Shown here piece by piece: positions 7,034-9,828 of a stretch of DNA of 9,828 bases. How positions within the stretch are numbered: the stretch's first letter is position 1; every line of letters starts with the position of its first letter. A model generated the notes under the pieces. That model saw only the letters and a list, made by a program, of their open reading frames with translations. It was not told where the DNA came from and made no database searches. A program made the position numbers and the translations under genes. Location: the NCBI GenBank assembly GCA_030596245.1, contig JAUVKN010000143.1:1-9828 (forward strand), in the 5' to 3' direction. This stretch comes from Bacteroidia bacterium. GTDB taxonomy: Bacteria; Bacteroidota; Bacteroidia; Bacteroidales; GCA-2748055.

Positions 7034-9493
7034 GTGAGCTTAAAGTATTCATTACCAAAAGCTGTTAAGAATACCAAATATCTGTTTCTGGTATTTTTTC
7101 TATCCTGGCTGGGTCTTCATATGGCCTCCTCCCGGGATAAGGAATTACCGTGTTTTGAATTTATTAATTCTGAACAATTACTTAATCAGTCCTTGTTCTT
7201 ACAGAATGGGGAAACCAAATATGTACGAATTATCTACCTGATACCGTCAGACAGTATTGAAAAACCTGAATATACAATTGCTCTGGGAAATGCAGCCAGG
7301 CATCTGCAGGCTTGGTATTATCGAGCGTTGGGACAAGACAAGACATTTCATCTGCACGATCCAGTAGTTGAGGTATATCAAACTTCCCATGAGGCACTCT
7401 GGTACTCAACCAATCCAAATGGAAGTCCGTTTTATGTATTCTGGAACAATGTTCTGCAGGATGGATTTCAGTTAACGGGAGGAATGGTTAATGATCCCGC
7501 CAATATCTGGGTTTTTTATGCAGATGCAAACAATGGTTGTGATCAATGCGGTGGTTGTGGCGGAAACGGAATCGTAGTCATAAGCGCAAATGATCTGAAG
7601 GGATTGATCGGACTGGAGATAGATAAAAGCTGTCCAAATGTTGTAAGGACATATGAGCCCTGCAGGTATGTTGGAGGTTTAGGACATGAAATCGGCCATG
7701 CACTGGGACTTCAGCATCCACCAGAATGTGATGAAAACTATCCTGATTGCTGGGAAAAGGATCTGATGATGTACGGATACACTTCATATCCTGATGCTTA
7801 CTTCAATGAATCCGATCGTGCATCATTAAATAATAATCCTTTCATCCAGTATATTGACAATGATAGTCTGGATGATCCTCACAGTTGCATGGAGCTGGTG
7901 GATACCTGTAACTATCGCATGGTGACTGAAAGAACCATTTATTACGGAGATAGCATTCTATTGGAGGGCCATTATCAAAAAACGAGCGGAATTTACTACG
8001 ACACCTTAAAAACGGTGACAGATTGCGATAGTTTCGTCATCACGCATCTGTATGTAACAACACCACCAGTTATGGGTGAAAACGTTTCAATATGTGAAGG
8101 TGAAGCCCCTTTATTAACTGCAGGAGGAGAAAATATCCGTTGGTACACTAACTGTCCAATCCCCATGAACGACCTGCAGGACAGCCGAGATGGACAATCA
8201 TATAAAACAGTTGCGCTCGGTAATCAGATATGGATGGCCGAGAATCTGAATTATTATACCTCTTCAGGCTCATGGTATTATAACTATGATAGCATGTCAT
8301 TCTCTAAATCATACGGAAGACTGTATAATTGGGAAACGGCACAGGACATATGTCCGTCAGAGTGGCATTTGCCTGATGAAAGTGAATGGCAGGAGCTCAT
8401 TGAATATATTGGCGGAAATGAATTAGCCGGAGGAAGGCTCAAAGAACGGGGTTTCGATCATTGGGATTTGCCCAATACGGATGCTACCAACGCTTCCGGT
8501 TTTACCGCATTGCCCACTGGTAAAAAAGACTATGAAGGTGGTTTTTACCATCTAGGTTATTATTCCAAATTCTGGAGCTCATCTGAAACAAATTCAGAAT
8601 GGGCAAGGGCCATTGAGCTAAGAAGCAATTCCGCGGAAGTTTTTACCGGTACTGTGAGTAAAGAAACTGCTTTTGGTATCAGATGCATCAAAGAAAATGA
8701 CCTCATAGTCGGAACCGGCCATTCCTTTGCCCCCGGAAATACTTTACCAGGAAAATATACCTATTATGTAACTCAGACGATGCTGGGTGATGAAGGTCCA
8801 TGCGACACGGTTGTTTTAACCATTGGCAAGATTCCTGAACCTACCGGCATTGACACAATGATTTGTGAAGGAGAGCGCATATTTTCAGGGGGAAGCTATT
8901 ACAATTTGACAGGTATATATCATGATACCCTGCAGACAATTCTAGGGTGTGACAGTGTTGTCATCACAGAAGTAACAGTGAATGATCTGCCCATCATAGA
9001 TCTTGGTAATGACACAACAATCTTTACCAACGACACCTTAGTTTTAATAGCCGGGAATGGAAATTTATACCATTCATGGAGTGATGGTTCCAGTGGACAA
9101 ATACTGACACTTTATGATCTACCCGTTGGAGATTATAAATACTTCGTGTCTGTTACAGACACCAATCATTGCATAAACTCCGATACCATCGTGGTTCACG
9201 TGATCACAAGCCCATCCAATTTCATTTCGAGTATAACAGCAGCTATACACTTCCTGGTATATCCCATTCCTGCAGGAGAATTCTTATATGTTAGGTCCAA
9301 TTTGGAAATGAAAGGTGAATTCATTTTTGAATTGATAGATATCTATGGTAAGATCGTCTATAAAAAGAGAATTGAAAATCATGCTGCACGAAGCCAGATA
9401 ATGCTGAATATTCTCGAGCTCAAGACTGGTATTTATATTCTTAGAATCAAGAATAATAACTTGGTTCGTATGCAAAAGATATTTAAGGTATAG
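7034..9493 (+). CDS. Secreted metzincin-like zinc metalloprotease with FISUMP domain and T9SS sorting tail
   Basis: Predicted extracellular or surface-bound protease of 819 residues. The start is GTG at 7034: the frame is closed by a stop at 6992-6994, there is no ATG between, and the next ATG (residue 30) would remove the signal peptide. Residues 1-33 are a signal peptide (Lys-rich, then YLFLVFFLSWLGL and MASS). The catalytic domain spans about 40-280. It has HEIGHALGLQH at 218-228 (three His ligands, catalytic E219) and a likely Met-turn in LMMYGY (M245/M246). A CDQCGGCGG loop lies at 169-177. Then follow a GIYxDTL-type repeat (285-343), an Ig-like module in two parts (345-373 and 559-597) around a FISUMP domain (380-553), a second GIYxDTL repeat (604-649), a PKD/Ig-like domain (653-725) and a type A T9SS tail (740-819). 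The zinc motif fits M10/M43-like metzincins, but I cannot fix the family. Substrate unknown. No frameshift is visible. Confidence 0.85.
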   Translation: MSLKYSLPKAVKNTKYLFLVFFLSWLGLHMASSRDKELPCFEFINSEQLLNQSLFLQNGETKYVRIIYLIPSDSIEKPEYTIALGNAARHLQAWYYRALGQDKTFHLHDPVVEVYQTSHEALWYSTNPNGSPFYVFWNNVLQDGFQLTGGMVNDPANIWVFYADANNGCDQCGGCGGNGIVVISANDLKGLIGLEIDKSCPNVVRTYEPCRYVGGLGHEIGHALGLQHPPECDENYPDCWEKDLMMYGYTSYPDAYFNESDRASLNNNPFIQYIDNDSLDDPHSCMELVDTCNYRMVTERTIYYGDSILLEGHYQKTSGIYYDTLKTVTDCDSFVITHLYVTTPPVMGENVSICEGEAPLLTAGGENIRWYTNCPIPMNDLQDSRDGQSYKTVALGNQIWMAENLNYYTSSGSWYYNYDSMSFSKSYGRLYNWETAQDICPSEWHLPDESEWQELIEYIGGNELAGGRLKERGFDHWDLPNTDATNASGFTALPTGKKDYEGGFYHLGYYSKFWSSSETNSEWARAIELRSNSAEVFTGTVSKETAFGIRCIKENDLIVGTGHSFAPGNTLPGKYTYYVTQTMLGDEGPCDTVVLTIGKIPEPTGIDTMICEGERIFSGGSYYNLTGIYHDTLQTILGCDSVVITEVTVNDLPIIDLGNDTTIFTNDTLVLIAGNGNLYHSWSDGSSGQILTLYDLPVGDYKYFVSVTDTNHCINSDTIVVHVITSPSNFISSITAAIHFLVYPIPAGEFLYVRSNLEMKGEFIFELIDIYGKIVYKKRIENHAARSQIMLNILELKTGIYILRIKNNNLVRMQKIFKV
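7985..8968 (+). repeat. Two diverged copies of a GIYxDTLxT...CDSxVIT module within the protease
   Basis: The 20-residue cores lie at residues 318-337 (7985-8044) and 626-645 (8909-8968). Both read [ST]GIY[YH]DTL[KQ]T followed by three variable residues and CDS[FV]VIT, with the same 13-residue distance from the first residue to the Cys. Such modules are common as stalk repeats in secreted Bacteroidota proteins. Here they bracket the interrupted Ig-like module. They are protein-level repeats; the DNA has diverged. Confidence 0.75.
8171..8692 (+). other. FISUMP domain segment of the protease gene
   Basis: Residues 380-553 show the Fibrobacter succinogenes major paralogous (FISUMP) pattern: DxRDGQSYKTVALGNQIWMAENL, YGRLYNWETAQDICPSEWHL, the EWQELIEYIGG helix, ATNASGFTALPTG, KFWSSSE and the closing FGIRCIK. 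The order is complete and the length of about 170 residues is normal. The role of the domain is not established; it is generally found in secreted or surface proteins. Confidence 0.85.
9251..9490 (+). other. Type IX secretion C-terminal sorting domain (type A) of the protease
   Basis: Residues 740-819 run FLVYPIPAGEFLYV, then FELIDIYGKIVYKKRI, then LNILELKTGIYILRI and end in QKIFKV. This is the usual three-block layout of the Por secretion tail. In the family such tails direct export through the outer membrane and are removed and replaced by a surface anchor. The first block usually reads YPNPA; here the Asn is Ile. The rest is normal and ends exactly at the stop. Confidence 0.85.
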
Positions 9494-9514
9494 CTCTACC
9501 CTTTACGGATTTAA

Positions 9515-9540
9515 TTCCGACTGTTTTAGTTGAATCGGAA
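9515..9540. terminator. Possible hairpin between the convergent protease and YjbQ genes
   Basis: TTCCGA (9515-9520) and TCGGAA (9535-9540) form a 6-base stem around a 14-base loop. An alternative inner stem pairs 9518-9522 with 9528-9532. It lies 21 bases after the protease stop and 38 bases beyond the yjbQ stop, where a shared terminator would be expected. No T-run follows on either strand, so this is a weak call. Confidence 0.25.
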
Positions 9541-9578
9541 AGCATTAATCTAGCCTCCGGTCTTAATTGGCTGGGCGT

Positions 9579-9828
9579 CTATTCCCCGATAATCTTCACC
9601 AGCACCCGTTTGCGGCGTTTGCCGTCAAACTCACCGTAGAATATCTGCTCCCAGGGCCCAAAATCCATCTTGCCCTCGGTGATGGCTACAACAACTTCCC
9701 GGCCCATGATGGTTCTCTTCAGGTGTGCGTCCGCATTGTCCTCGTAGCCGTTGTGCCTGTATTGGCTATGTGGCTTCTCAGGGGCAAGTTTTTCCAGCCA
9801 CACTTCGAAGTCGTGGTGCAGACCGGAT
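9579..9828 (-). CDS. yjbQ: YjbQ/UPF0047 family protein (secondary thiamine-phosphate synthase), C-terminal part
   Basis: On the minus strand the frame is open from the right edge to a TAG at 9581-9579, giving about 82 residues. It begins SGLHHDFEVWLEKLAP and contains YRHNGYEDNADAHLKR, ITEGKMDFGPWEQIFYGEFDG and a final basic strand VLVKIIGE, all typical of the C-terminal half of YjbQ proteins (about 130-140 residues in full). The GTG at 9803-9801 is not the start, because the family sequence continues upstream of it (HHDFEV). The family is small, trimeric and cytoplasmic. Escherichia coli YjbQ has a weak thiamine-phosphate synthase activity, but the main physiological role is unclear. The gene converges on the protease gene, 85 bases apart. 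Unrelated in function to its neighbours as far as I can tell. Confidence 0.9.
   Translation of the reverse strand, partial: SGLHHDFEVWLEKLAPEKPHSQYRHNGYEDNADAHLKRTIMGREVVVAITEGKMDFGPWEQIFYGEFDGKRRKRVLVKIIGE

Noticed and set aside
7538..7564. Cys cluster as an iron-sulfur site
   Set aside because: The protein has a signal peptide and T9SS tail; iron-sulfur clusters are unlikely outside the cell, and disulfides explain the Cys more simply.
1..9828. CRISPR arrays, insertion sequences, tRNA or rRNA genes, phage or defence genes
   Set aside because: No spaced direct repeats, transposase motifs, terminal inverted repeats or recognisable RNA genes were seen on either strand by eye.

Overview
The window looks like a chromosomal segment of a Bacteroidota bacterium. 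Three independent signs agree. The last long gene encodes a secreted protein with a type IX secretion (T9SS) sorting tail and a FISUMP domain, both typical of this phylum. Two promoters fit the Bacteroidota consensus (TTTG or TTG, about 19-20 bases, then TAnnTTTG). The genes lack strong Shine-Dalgarno sites and have A/T-rich leaders. I cannot place it at family or genus level.

Layout, left to right. (1) Positions 1-288, minus strand: the N-terminus of an acidic Glu/Lys/Pro/Ala-rich protein with a 27-base tandem repeat, cut by the window edge. It is read divergently from the next genes. (2) Positions 289-531: a divergent intergenic region with a good promoter for the minus-strand gene and only a weak candidate for the plus-strand genes. 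(3) Positions 532-6892: six tightly packed plus-strand genes (gaps 2-16 bases), almost certainly one operon for nucleotide-sugar supply: ugd, UDP-glucuronate decarboxylase (uxs), rfbA, rfbC, rfbD and an alpha-phosphoglucomutase-type phospho-sugar mutase. (4) Positions 6893-7033: an intergenic region with a clear Bacteroidota-type promoter. (5) Positions 7034-9493: an 819-residue secreted metzincin-like metalloprotease with a mosaic C-terminal half and a T9SS tail. (6) Positions 9579-9828, minus strand, convergent: the C-terminal part of a YjbQ/UPF0047 protein, cut by the right edge.

How the genes work together. The mutase would interconvert glucose-6-phosphate and glucose-1-phosphate. RfbA would turn glucose-1-phosphate into dTDP-glucose, and RfbC and RfbD would finish dTDP-L-rhamnose. 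The dTDP-glucose 4,6-dehydratase (RfbB) needed between them is not in the window. In parallel, Ugd would make UDP-glucuronate from UDP-glucose and Uxs would decarboxylate it to UDP-xylose. The operon therefore points to surface polysaccharide or glycoprotein glycan containing rhamnose and uronate or pentose sugars. No glycosyltransferase, flippase or polymerase is visible here.

I see no clearly new defence, mobile or RNA system. The most unusual object is the protease: a FISUMP domain appears to interrupt an Ig-like module whose two halves are recognisable on either side, and a compact CxxCGGCGG loop precedes the zinc-binding motif.
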